Position numbers and translations under genes: made by a program. Below the pieces are notes generated by a model. The model did no database searches. It was not told the DNA's origin and was given only the letters and a program-made list of their open reading frames with translations. Source: Gyrodactylus bullatarudis (Eukaryota; Platyhelminthes; Monogenea; Gyrodactylidea; Gyrodactylidae). From it: a stretch of DNA of 64,000 nt. The DNA lies in the NCBI GenBank assembly GCA_012064415.1, contig SSNU01000348.1, positions 12,029-76,028 of the forward strand, in the 5' to 3' direction. Shown in pieces: positions 55,301 to 64,000 of this stretch (positions are counted from its first letter, which is position 1; each line of letters opens with the position of its first letter).

Positions 55301-58300
55301 ACAACTATTTTTTGGTTCACTTTTCTAATAATGGTCCTGAAAAATAACGTTTCATTTCCAAATATTTTGAACTCAAAGTTTAAAAAATGGTAAAATCGCA
55401 AAATCGGTGAAAGTGCATGTTGAACCGATTTCTAAAATCTACGACTATTCTTAGTTTCCTTGTCTATTGATGATCGTGCAAAATAAGGTTTGATCACCAA
55501 CAAATTTAATTAGGAATTGCCACGGTTCTGATCGATTTCATTGACAAATCACTTTTTGATCATTTACACTAAAGTCAGCAAAATCTTTCGACTTAAAGTT
55601 AAAAAAAGTGGGAAACTTTATTCTTACTTCTTACTGGATTTCATGAGATAATTATTGAGTTAATGAAAAAAGTGTTTGATTTTTGTTAAATTCTCATCTC
55701 AATGTGTCAACTTTATGTAATGAATTTTCTTCATTATTTATTTAGTTTTTAATAGAATTGAGTAGAAATACTAATTAAAGCAAAAAAACATGTTGATCAA
55801 GAAATAATAACAAATATTTACTCTTTGCATGTATTTAATTTGAAAAACATGTTTTTTATATTAAGAGAGTATAATTCAAATTGTTTAATTTGTCTAAGGG
55901 TTTTCCTGTCATTTGATAATCTTGTATCTAACCAATGGTCATAATGATTCATATGAATTTACTCAAGATAAATATAAAATACATGTTCTGATGTCTAAGA
56001 CACTTCTCTTCAAAGAAGCCTAGAAAAATCTTATGATTAACATAAATATTGGCAAAATTATGAAGATACAGGTAAAGGACTCGTTTTTTTTCCTATTCTG
56101 CCCAAATTATCAATCATACTTGGATTATATATCAAACTGGGGAGTTTTTTCAACCAATGAGAGGGCGTTAAACCAACAACCAATGAAATTAGAGCATACC
56201 TAAATTCTGAATTTTGTACTTAAAACTAACTCCATCGGCAATTACATGCTTAATTTAATAAATAGGAAATTTATTTATTTTTGTATTTTGCTTGAATTAA
56301 TTTTAAGTATAGGAGTTTTTTCAAGCTTATTCCTAAATTGAAGGAGAACCGGTTAACAGAACTAGTACCATTAACGCTGACTATAATTAGAATTATCCCT
56401 TAGATTGTAAAAATTTCAAAAAATTAACATTGCTTACAGGTAGGAGCCAACTATAAAAATTAGGACCAATAAGGCCTCTTCTCTCAATTTGTTAAAACCT
56501 GAATTTATATGGCATGTATCACAATGATGAGTATGTCCTAAATTTGTGAGACAATCTGGCATCTTCTTACTTTACTTAAAGATCCATAAAAATTTTGGAA
56601 TTTAGTGTCAAATTGAAATGATCTGGATTTTTAAAAATCTTTAACATCTTGATAAAAAAGTTGAGATTTTTGTAAAAATCATAGATCCCAAACTTCATAT
56701 AAACCAACTTCTTTAAAGATCAATTTTATTGAACGGAACAGCTAGTTGACATGAAGATGAGAATTCACTTTTTTTACAAAATACTCAATATTTTTCTCAG
56801 GAGAGTCAGGAAGAAATTTATTTTTCGAATTACATCATAAAATGAGCCAATAAGTTGTGGAAATTTTGAAAATTCCGAAAATATTCAATCAGACCAGAAT
56901 TAGACCATTTTTCGAATTTTGAAAATGCCCCGGATTTCCACTTTTTCAACTTTTGAGCTCAGAATTTTCATCGATTTCAAAAATTTCAAGCAGTTAAATG
57001 CAGATATTCGAGATCAGCATTAGATAAAAGAATTCGAATTCGGCCGTGAAGATAGAGAGGAATCTACTGTTTTCAAGAAAACGTTAAGCTTTTGTATTGA
57101 GGATTATTCCCCTTCATGTCAATTAGGTTTACTTATTATTTTCTTGTTCGGAAGTCTCCTGAAACGAATTTATGAAGACATAAAATCAACAAAAAACCTA
57201 TAATTTCATGATTCATTAGAAAAAACTAAAAAAGACTTTTCATTTATGAGTAACAGGTGTTTTAGTGGCATTATAATTACAATTCTCTTCTCTTCCAATA
57301 TTAATATACAAAACTAAAAAAAGAATGCAGGCAAACTCAGATTGGCCAATAGTAGTATGAAAAATGAGCAAGCACTTTGATGCAAGTCGGGTTTTAGTCT
57401 GTTAAACAAAGAGAAGAAATCACTCTGTTTAAATTTTTCTATCAGCTTCGGTATATCAGTTTTAGTTGTTTTTAATTCATTTTCAACCAATAAACATAAA
57501 TTTATCTTTCATCCTTTCGACATCTCTGAGATTCAATTTTCATTTTGTTAAAAGTCAAGAATTTACTTGAAAATGTTGAAAAAATAAATCAAAATTCAGA
57601 CTTCACCCCGGGCTTGAATTTTAAACTTTTACAATGCAAAAATAAGAAATCTCTCACTTTGGGAGGGGTGGAAGCACTGGCGTTTCAAAATCAAAACAAG
57701 GTCAAAAATTTTTCGCACTTTTCTAAGACACACTGTGTCCAACACATCGATAAAATATGCTGTAATATAATTTTTAATTTACATTTATAAACTTCAATTA
57801 TGTGAATATTTCCAAGCTTAAACAATGAACTCAGATTGAAAGAAAGATGTTGAGTAAATAATCATTTGTAAAACCTTTTAAACAGAGTCTCAGAATAAAA
57901 CATGAGCCTGACTTGAATAGAATACACAGAATAACGCCTTAATTTGTATTCTAAAGAGTGCACAAAAGAATTATGATTCTTGAGAAATCTTAATCAATAA
58001 ATCTTTGGCATAGTTGGAATCTTTACAGGAATTCTATCAATTTAAGCAATGTCTTAATGTCGCCAATACTGTCACCCTAAAAGTATCCTTATTTTCACCT
58101 AACACTAAAGCTTCTAACAATTTAATCTCAGAATGCTGATTTTTACAAAAGTCTATTTGTGTTATTTCTAAATGCATCTTTTAATATCAATCAATTGCGT
58201 TCAAATCGTATAAACTACAGGTGATTCATAATCCTAGAAAATGTTTAGCTATTCAAAATTGGGATTCTCACTTGGATTGTCTGATTCGTACTTTATTGAT

Positions 58301-59724
58301 TCATGTTGATGAAACCATTCGTTAATTTTAATTCCCAAAATTGGAGCCTCGTCTTTAGAGCATGGCTTGCACGATGTAAAATCGTCTGTTGAAATTAGGT
58401 CAGCATTGCACATTTCACATTTGTTATATGCATTTTTGAAATAACCCTCTGGGCAGTGTTTGCATTTTTTCTCAACATTTTTAGGCTTTATATTTTTATT
58501 TGTTTCCTTGCAAATTACTGGCTCTCTCAGTCTGTATTCCACAATAACCTAGATGAAAAGTAATGTATTTTCATTTCCGGTTTCTAAAACATCCACATTA
58601 TTTTTCAATTAATTAGCACAAACTTTCTCATCAGATGAACATTCCCCGTAGAATTCTTCGTAATCCTCTAGCTGGCAATCTTCTCTTGGCTTACAAATGC
58701 TTGATCCAATGTCTAGATTGAAATTTAAATATAGAATAATTCGGTATCAAATTATTTTTAAACTCAAAGTTTACCTGAAAATTGATCTTCGTTACATTTA
58801 ATGCAAGAACTGGAATTTACTGAGTAATAATTAGCTGGACAAGGTAGGCAGGCTTCCATGCCATCTCTTTCAGCATAATATCCAGGTTCACAGGGTTGAC
58901 ATTCAATTTGAGGTTGAGTCCCAGTTATAGTAATGTTTCGAAGCTTCATTATTCCGGGATATTCGCTTGAATAAAATGTATACTTTGGACCTATAGCCCA
59001 ATGAAAGTGATTCATTCCAGCTTTAATATCCAAAGTATATCGGTTCCATAAATTTTCGCCATACGTATAGGGTAATAGATTGTTCGAGTCAGGTCTTAGG
59101 ACACAAGAAATATTCCTAACAGCAAAATAAGCATTATAAGAGTCATCAGTTATTTGATATTCGAATGTGATAGTTCCACTTTGAAGATTTTTTGTAGAAT
59201 AAGCTAGATTGTAAAAACATTTACCGATAGCATTTATTCTAATGTGATCATTCCAAGCAAATACTCCAGTTCCAAGTGGATGATTTAATGGTTGACATGT
59301 TTCAATATCCGAGGAAAATGATAAAAGACGATCCCCAATGAATCCCTTTGGGAGAGTTGGGAATTCAGTGAATTTTAAAACATTTCCCGAAGATGACGAT
59401 CCGGCATTACATTTTTTACATTCCTTGTTACTTGCTAGATAATATCCGGGACTACAAGTTTTATCTAAATAGTAATTAAAAACAAGAGCTAACCACAGTT
59501 ATTCAATAAATAATTCACATAGTTTATAGGACACTTATCTATGTTTTTAGGAACGTTAAATATCCAAAAATTTCCGTTTTCATCACATTCGGACACTATT
59601 TTCTTAAATTCCGACTAAAAAATAATAAAATATCATTTACTTGATCACACGTGTTTCCATAAGTACGTATAATAAATAAATGTGAAAATATAGTCAAGAG
59701 AAAAAGAAAGGATAGGCCGCTCAT
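43391..59724 (-). CDS. ELAPOR1: ELAPOR / KIAA1324-type endosome-lysosome receptor-like protein, complete
   Basis: Fifteen exons join in frame: 59724-59641, 59614-59494, 59464-58775, 58712-58624, 58548-58272, 54922-54693, 53477-52978, 52815-52698, 52639-52545, 50879-50779, 50719-50680, 48540-48256, 45966-45820, 43815-43620, 43459-43391. The sum is 3042 nt, or 1013 residues, about the length of the vertebrate protein. Layout: signal peptide (MSGLSFLFLLTIFS), a large extracellular region with cysteine-rich CxxC..GYY-type repeats (CQPCEPGYYAE, CPANYYS, CPPGSKA), the conserved CVDGTCDGC block and CP.CRD in exon 12, one transmembrane helix in exon 13 (VVVIFVILVILFLIFLII), then a cytoplasmic KYKYQKLV tail ending NYEL. 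Vertebrate relatives (ELAPOR1/EIG121, ELAPOR2) act in endosomes/lysosomes and autophagy; the role here is inferred by homology, and paralogue 1 versus 2 cannot be decided. Introns 1 and 2 are 26 and 29 nt; later introns reach 3.3 kb and are full of palindromes. Confidence 0.92.
44014..44216. repeat. Small palindromic element (about 200 bp)
   Basis: Arms 44014-44080 and 44147-44216 are reverse complements over about 65 bp (ctgcccaaatcgtattttac, cctaaaccatgatttttctt). The spacer contains ttcattggttgaagg. Part of the arm resembles 56096-56190. Confidence 0.8.
45115..45570. repeat. Palindromic element (about 455 bp)
   Basis: Arms 45119-45270 and 45395-45560 are reverse complements (atttcgccagatctcgttag, tggttcaatatttaataatg, gagtaattccaattgatg). 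No coding content. It lies in ELAPOR intron 13. Confidence 0.8.
45978..46757. repeat. Pair of 80-bp direct repeats, 0.7 kb apart, in ELAPOR intron 12
   Basis: Bases 45978-46059 and 46676-46757 share ataagtaa(a/g)agtaggcc, tatatttatgcataaaaaac and cccgatctatcat with few mismatches, in the same orientation. The first copy overlaps the region just upstream of the exon 13 acceptor (45966), so the duplicated unit brings intron-end sequence with it. Confidence 0.65.
46560..47345. repeat. Fold-back element interrupted by a smaller nested palindrome
   Basis: The left part has family words (ccatctttttgaacatggaa, gattttgagaatcacccaat). The right end near 47280-47345 has ttttgatccctttctcactt and gaaaccaacaaaattttttaa. 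Between them, 47088-47113 and 47218-47243 are inverted copies (tgctgactaatgtcttgca), marking a nested insertion that carries the CTGATGAGAA motif (minus 47188-47150). Confidence 0.6.
48823..49557. repeat. Near-perfect 735-bp palindrome, best fold-back copy
   Basis: Starts cctagttaatatgaagatgg and ends in its complement (catcttcatattaattagct). Arms of about 330 bp match almost base for base (for example aatttttggaagattatgag, gaaatcttgaagtagcacc). The centre lies near 49190. No ORF of note. It lies in ELAPOR intron 11. Confidence 0.9.
51188..52372. repeat. Fold-back element split by a nested hAT-type MITE
   Basis: Termini agctaattgatatgaagct (51189) and its complement-like end (catatcaaccaactt near 52365) enclose arms carrying gtaggattccaaaatttct, gtgggcaacatgag and ggcgccaaaatcccat-type words. 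The left arm is interrupted at 51302-51753. Without that insertion the arms pair along about 350 bp. Confidence 0.85.
51302..51753. mobile_element. 452-bp hAT-type MITE with perfect 8-bp target duplication
   Basis: TTGCCCAC occurs immediately before 51302 (51294-51301) and after 51753 (51754-51761). The termini are TAGGCTAGGGTGAAATTTTT and its complement, about 18-20 bp. Eight-bp duplications with TAGxG-type ends are the hAT hallmark. Removing the insert restores the arm of the surrounding palindrome, so this is the younger event. A diverged relative is at 11040-11330. Confidence 0.88.
53500..53820. repeat. Dispersed repeat, partner of 1040-1375
   Basis: Same-orientation copy of the 1040-1375 sequence. 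It begins about 25 bp upstream of the 3' splice site of ELAPOR exon 7 (53477). Confidence 0.65.
53836..54540. repeat. Near-perfect 705-bp palindrome
   Basis: Left end agctattctcgatgaatttg (53838) and right end caaattcatcgagaatagct. Arms of about 330 bp match closely (ttgggaattcatgatttt, ggaatcaaacgttattttt, ttagacaaagaaaatattta). The terminal word also occurs singly near 55040, indicating a second, broken copy. Confidence 0.9.
54571..54591. repeat. GAT microsatellite
   Basis: Seven uninterrupted GAT units in ELAPOR intron 6 sequence, 100 bp from the exon 6 donor. Confidence 0.9.
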
Positions 59725-59867
59725 TATTGAATAAGTTCCAAGATAAGTAAACTAATTTTACACAGTAAAACAAAGTTTGAAACAATTAAGTTATATATAT
59801 TTTTTAAATATAATTACAATTATAAATAAAAATTAAATCTGAATAATATATCTAGTCTAGAATAGTT
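59725..59867. promoter_or_regulatory. Shared upstream region of divergent ELAPOR and ANAPC2
   Basis: 143 bp separate the ELAPOR ATG (59724, minus) from the ANAPC2 ATG (59868, plus). The stretch is AT-rich (tatatatattttttaaat near 59795) with no convincing named site. A bidirectional promoter is inferred from the geometry. Confidence 0.5.
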
Positions 59868-62611
59868 ATGGAAATAGACACTTGCACTGATTACTTGAAA
59901 TCAGATATTGAAGATATCCTCATTTCAGACACAGAATTTTTCCTCGAAAATTTTAACGAGGAAACTTTTGCCATAAAAGAACTTAATGTTCTCCTTCGAA
60001 AACTTATTGATCTCCACAAAGGCAAACAGTCGAATGCAGACCTTATCAAAACTATTTTTAATAACATGTCATTCAAAAATGAGAAAGAGAAGTTATATGA
60101 ACTCTTTAAGGAAACAATAAACATTTGTCGAACCATTCATAGTGATAAATCTCTTGATTTTTCTCAGTTTTCATTTTTCAAGGAGAACAATTTCCCAATT
60201 GACCTTTTTTATATCTTTGATGAAAACTTGGAAGAGTTTATCGAGAGAATTCTGAAGGAACTCCTTCCAGAGGACAAAGAAAATGATTTTAGTCATTCAT
60301 GTTTGAAGGATTTTCAAAATTTTATTGAAAATATTTTCTTTTCTACATGGTTAGAAAAGTTTGTCACTGTTGAAACAGATCGTAAGAAAATCAGAAATCG
60401 TTTCAATGATGTCTGGTTAAAGCAAAAACTTTTCAACATGAGAAAAAGTAAATTTTTCTCTATGCTAGTCTTTTTTCCAGACTCAAGTTCTGCCTTAGAA
60501 GACATGCGATACTGTTTCACTTGTGTGTCTGTTAAAATTAAAGCCATCGAATTTCTTATCAAGGAAATTCAACACCGTCTTACGCATACTGGAGTTCATA
60601 CAGATGAAATTTTGGTATCATACGAGTCAATTATCTTGTCCCTTCGCTTTGTGGATCCAACTTATGTTTCTCAGGTTGTAGTTTGTAAACCGATAGCTGA
60701 ATATTTAAGAACGCGTCCTGATGCAATCAAATGTATTGTTGAAAGAATTTGGGATTGGTTCTCCTCGACATTTTCCGAGTCCAGTGAAAAAGAAAAAATG
60801 GAAACCAGTTCTCTCAAGAGTGAAAGTATCCCTAATTCTTTTTCTAATCATGATCTAAACTCCACAAGTCAAAATGCTGTCGACTCGGAAGATGAATTTG
60901 TCTATGTTGGTAAGGTTTTTTAAATTTAACTTTAGATCATCACTTTGTGATAAAACCCAATGAAAGGAATAAAAACTTTCTAAAACTTCGTCAAAGTTTT
61001 CATGATAAATGGTCTCCAGAACCAATTGAGTCCGTTTGCTTGGCTAGTCAATTGGCCAATCGAAATTTAGATATGTTGAGTACAATGATGAGTATTTACG
61101 AATCAAAAAAAGATTTTCTCTCAGAATACATGAAACAATTGGCAAATCATTTACTCAAGTTCACGTCATTCGAGGACCAGAGAATATTATTCTCAAAACA
61201 GTTGAAATTATTCAAATATCGATTTTCTGTTCTTGATCTTCACTTTTGTGATGTAAGTTAATCCATTTCATTCATTTTTTCTTTTAATATTGAGAATTCA
61301 TTTACTCGAATTTGGTCAAATTTTTATTGTTTGTTCTTTATCAAATTAGATAATCTATGACCTATTCCCAAACTTATCCGATAGGTTTAGGGAAAGCTCA
61401 TTAAAAATAAAATATTCTATTTAAACATCTTCCTGATTTCATTCGTAGCACCGAGAGTAGCGAAATTTTTAAAAGACCAATGACTGAGAACACCTTTACA
61501 AGTTCTAATAGATGAAAAAAATTTTAGAAATTGGAATGGTAGACTCTTCATTGAAATATAATATTTTAAAACTGATTACTAGAGCTGTCAAAAATAGCAA
61601 GAAATTGCATTTTGCTGGTGAAATATTAGCAATTTATTCAGTATCATAACAGTATAGTAACAATATAATATATAAAATTCTTTTCAAGATTTTTTAAATT
61701 GAAGTTTCTTCTATCGTTTCAAAAATATTTCAACATCAAATGATGCAGGATCACACTTGGGATTATAAATCCTTAGATTACAGACATTTAAAACCCGTCA
61801 GGAAATATTGGAATATTCAACTTCAAACTTGGCATGGTTATTAAAATTGATTTGACCAATTAAAATAAAGGTATCTTATTCGACCAGAACCAATCGAGTT
61901 AGTAAAGGATGATTTTAATTTAAGGAAGGAGACTGGTTTTACAATAGTCTAATGTCTGCTTTGGTAACAAAAATAAATGGCTTAGTTTCCAAGACTTGCT
62001 GAAAAAGATAATGAAAAAAATTAGCAAAATAGCATTTTCACTCAGCAATTTAAAAAGTTGCAAAATTTTGGATTGAATTTTTAATAAGAGCGAAATTTTT
62101 CTAATACTAGCAAAAAATTGGCATTTTGACAGCTCTACCGATTACAAATCTGTTTCGAATATATTGTGATGTGAAAAAATCAAGTTTTCAGCTCAAGACA
62201 GTAAAATATTTTGGCAGCAGAATGTACATTTAAAAGGGGACTCATTTGCAATCGAAATATGAAAAATTGATTTGTACTAATCCTCTGAACAGAAACTCCT
62301 GCCCTTTTTCGTACTATCATTTCTCCACCAATCAAAGCTCTTTATTTATATGTATTTAAATGCTTCAAATTTCTGTTCAGTGTCTTAATTAATTTTGAAT
62401 TATCCTAGGTAATGTTGCAAGACGTTGAAAATAGTGAAGATTGGTTCCGCCAGTTCAAAGCACACAACGAAATGAATCAAAAAGCATCACAAACTGAAGA
62501 GGCATTCCCATTAAAGACTCTTGTAATTTCATCTTTTTATTGGCCTGAATTATTGGATGACAACTTTATTATACCAGATGATTTGTTGGAACCTTTCAAA
62601 CAATACAGCAG
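59868..62611 (+). CDS. ANAPC2: Anaphase-promoting complex subunit 2 (cullin-like), N-terminal part; continues beyond the right edge
   Basis: APC2 is the cullin-like scaffold that, with APC11, forms the catalytic core of the APC/C ubiquitin ligase of mitosis. Exons in frame: 59868-60909, 60936-61252, 62409-62611 (about 520 residues of roughly 800). Exon 1 carries the weakly conserved N-terminal repeats and ends the region containing YLRTRPDAIKCIVERIWDW, which matches the family R(T/E)R.DT(V/I)..IV motif. Exon 2 has DKWSPEPIES and STMMSIYESKKDFLSEYMKQL, matching D.W.PDP and the SIYGSK..F..EYR.LLA block. Exon 3 has VMLQDVENSEDWF and ISSFYWPEL...IPDDL, matching the cullin-domain start. The cullin-homology remainder and WHB domain lie outside the window. 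Intron 1 is 26 nt (60910-60935); intron 2 contains a hAT MITE. Confidence 0.93.
61580..62137. mobile_element. 558-bp hAT-type MITE in ANAPC2 intron 2
   Basis: Termini TAGAGCTGTCAAAA (left) and TTTTGACAGCTCTA (right) are perfect inverted repeats. The flanks are CTGATTAC (61572-61579) and CCGATTAC (62138-62145), an 8-bp duplication with one mismatch. The interior repeats atagcaa/ttagcaa words and has no ORF. TAGAG ends and 8-bp duplications indicate hAT. Confidence 0.85.
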
Positions 62612-62799
62612 GTAAATAATCTTTTGTTTCCGTAAGTTTAGAGAAATAATATTGAGCCAGTCCTTCTTATAATTCAAAATATTATTAGCGTTACATATAT
62701 TAATGATAACAGCCATCAGAACAAAATTCAAATTGTAACTCCTCGCTTTTTGATATCGACCATATACAGACATTTACTATTAGACAATTATCCTGACTG

Positions 62800-62960
62800 A
62801 TGATTAGGGCGGTCAGAAAATTGCAATAATTTCACAAAAATAGCATTTTATCCTGGAAAATAGCAATTTTTAGCAAAATTGAATTTCAAAAATAGCAATT
62901 AACTAAATTTCCCATTTTAAAATGTCACTTCTTCAGTAATTGTTTATTTATTTGCATGTG
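62800..62960. repeat. Fragment related to the 61580 hAT-type MITE
   Basis: Starts gattagggcggtcagaaaat and contains atagcattttatcc, aaaatagcaatttttagc and aaaaatagcaattaac, resembling the subterminal atagca-rich part of 61580-62137. No matching right end was found. Confidence 0.4.
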
Positions 62961-63097
62961 CTATGGAATATTTGATGAAACTATATTGTCTTGTTAAAAC
63001 TAGGATTCTGTACACAATGTAACCATCCATACGATGTAAACATATGACCAATGAAAAACAATGATTTACTCTGATTGATTTAAAAATAAGGGGTATT

Positions 63098-63352
63098 TAC
63101 CGTTATGGCCTGTCGGAAATGCTATTCTCCTAAAATGGTCTGTCTGAGAATTATTATTTCCGTTATGGTTAGTCAAATAACACGGTGTATTATAAGGACT
63201 AATATATATTTCAATTATGGTTTGTTTTTTAATGTTTTTTTCTGTAATAGTAAGTTTTACTAAAATATTTTATATATGGTTTCCCCCCTTAATGTTAGGC
63301 CTAGTTTATTTTACAGTTATGGTAGGGGATTATTTCACTTATGGTCTGTTCA
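63098..63352. repeat. Degenerate array of TTATGGT(C/T)TGT-like units
   Basis: About seven imperfect copies of a word like cgttatggtctgt occur at uneven 30-60 bp spacing (near 63101, 63133, 63161, 63213, 63276, 63316 and 63338). They lie 3' of the SWIM-domain fragment on the minus strand and may be subterminal repeats of that transposon. Confidence 0.5.
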
Positions 63353-63585
63353 TATTTTTTTCGTTTAACTCAAATCTTAGAATCTTGTATTAATAAGAAA
63401 TATGAAATACCAATAATTTATTAATTATCCCATCATATCTCTTCAATGCCTTTAATCCTATTTTTACTTGGCCGTCCTCTTTTTCTATTTTTTTTGTATT
63501 CAACTAAAGGTGTCTTTATCACGTAATCCAAATCAATAGCAATGATGTTCCTTCCATACATCGCTTTAAGGGACTTGATTTTAAA

Positions 63586-63840
63586 TTAATCATTTATATA
63601 GGATTCATCTTTATTTTCACGATAAATTACAGCTAGAAGATGTACACAAGGATGGCTGGTGTGTCTTATTTCATCACAGGAGCAACTTCCATTTTCCAAG
63701 TCGACAATTCGTTCTTTATTTGTCTCCTTTTGATCTTGAAAATTGTATATAGGCACTGAGAGAGCTGCAGAAACCTTCACTGCCTTGAGCTTCTTTGCTT
63801 CCAAAGATAAAGTTTCGTACACTTTTGAGAATTTATCTAC
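63586..63840 (-). pseudogene. SWIM zinc-finger fragment of a Mutator-like (MULE) transposase
   Basis: The minus-strand frame reads IVDLENGSCSCDEIRHTSHP then CVHLLAVIYR. CxC...CxH with this spacing is the SWIM zinc finger, which in MULE and related transposases follows the DDE domain. No DDE region was seen up to the window edge. It lies downstream of ANAPC2 exon 3, in what is probably intron 3, on the opposite strand. A host SWIM-domain gene is a less likely alternative. Confidence 0.65.
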
Positions 63841-64000
63841 ACGTTTTTATCATTTAATTTTGAATTTCCATAATTGAATAATTTGCTCACCTGAATATAT
63901 CCCGTTTTTAGACTTGTAAAATTGGTATCTCTACTCAAATCTCTTAGTAACGTGTTGGGAATAACTATATACTGCGTTAAATGGATGGAGCATTCTTATT

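Noticed and set aside
59891..60562. Minus-strand open frames opposite ANAPC2 exon 1
   Set aside because: Shadows of a long, conserved plus-strand coding exon.

Overview
This is a eukaryotic, animal nuclear DNA window. It is strongly AT-rich, its genes are split by spliceosomal introns, and it is crowded with transposable-element debris. The taxon cannot be proven from the window. The transposon mixture (Ty3/gypsy with zinc knuckles, Penelope-like GIY-YIG element, CGGBP1-like hAT, mariner, piggyBac-type MITEs, a TIR element coding a CYICG...CYLCLW protein) looks arthropod, and a crustacean such as a caligid copepod is my best guess.

Six multi-exon genes can be read. From left to right: the 5' half of neurofibromin NF1 (minus, 7760 to 1458, running off the left edge); a complete TMEM184 seven-pass protein (plus, 7896-12068); an unrecognised coiled-coil, serine/asparagine-rich protein (minus, about 31.3 kb to 15.9 kb, 14 exons seen); a complete TMEM181 (plus, 32393-41393); a complete ELAPOR/KIAA1324-type receptor-like protein (minus, 59724 to 43391, 15 exons, 1013 residues predicted); and the N-terminal part of anaphase-promoting complex subunit 2, ANAPC2 (plus, 59868 to beyond the right edge). 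For the five named genes I assembled exons by hand. In each, all GT-AG junctions keep the reading frame, and the protein aligns with the remembered family sequence.

Two pairs are head-to-head with only about 135-143 bp between start codons: NF1/TMEM184 and ELAPOR/ANAPC2. These gaps are probably bidirectional promoters. TMEM181 and ELAPOR are convergent.

The most striking feature is a set of ultra-short introns of 25-31 nt, always among the first introns of a gene next to a divergent promoter: NF1 introns 1-3, TMEM184 intron 1, ELAPOR introns 1-2, ANAPC2 intron 1. Downstream introns run to several kb and are packed with transposons. The second striking feature is a family of long near-perfect palindromes (about 350-1200 bp), at least ten copies, mostly inside introns. 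These could fold into long hairpins in pre-mRNA. Other items include a truncated Penelope-like element with a hammerhead-like core and an inverted tail, two hAT-type MITEs with 8-bp target duplications, and piggyBac-type MITEs flanked by TTAA.
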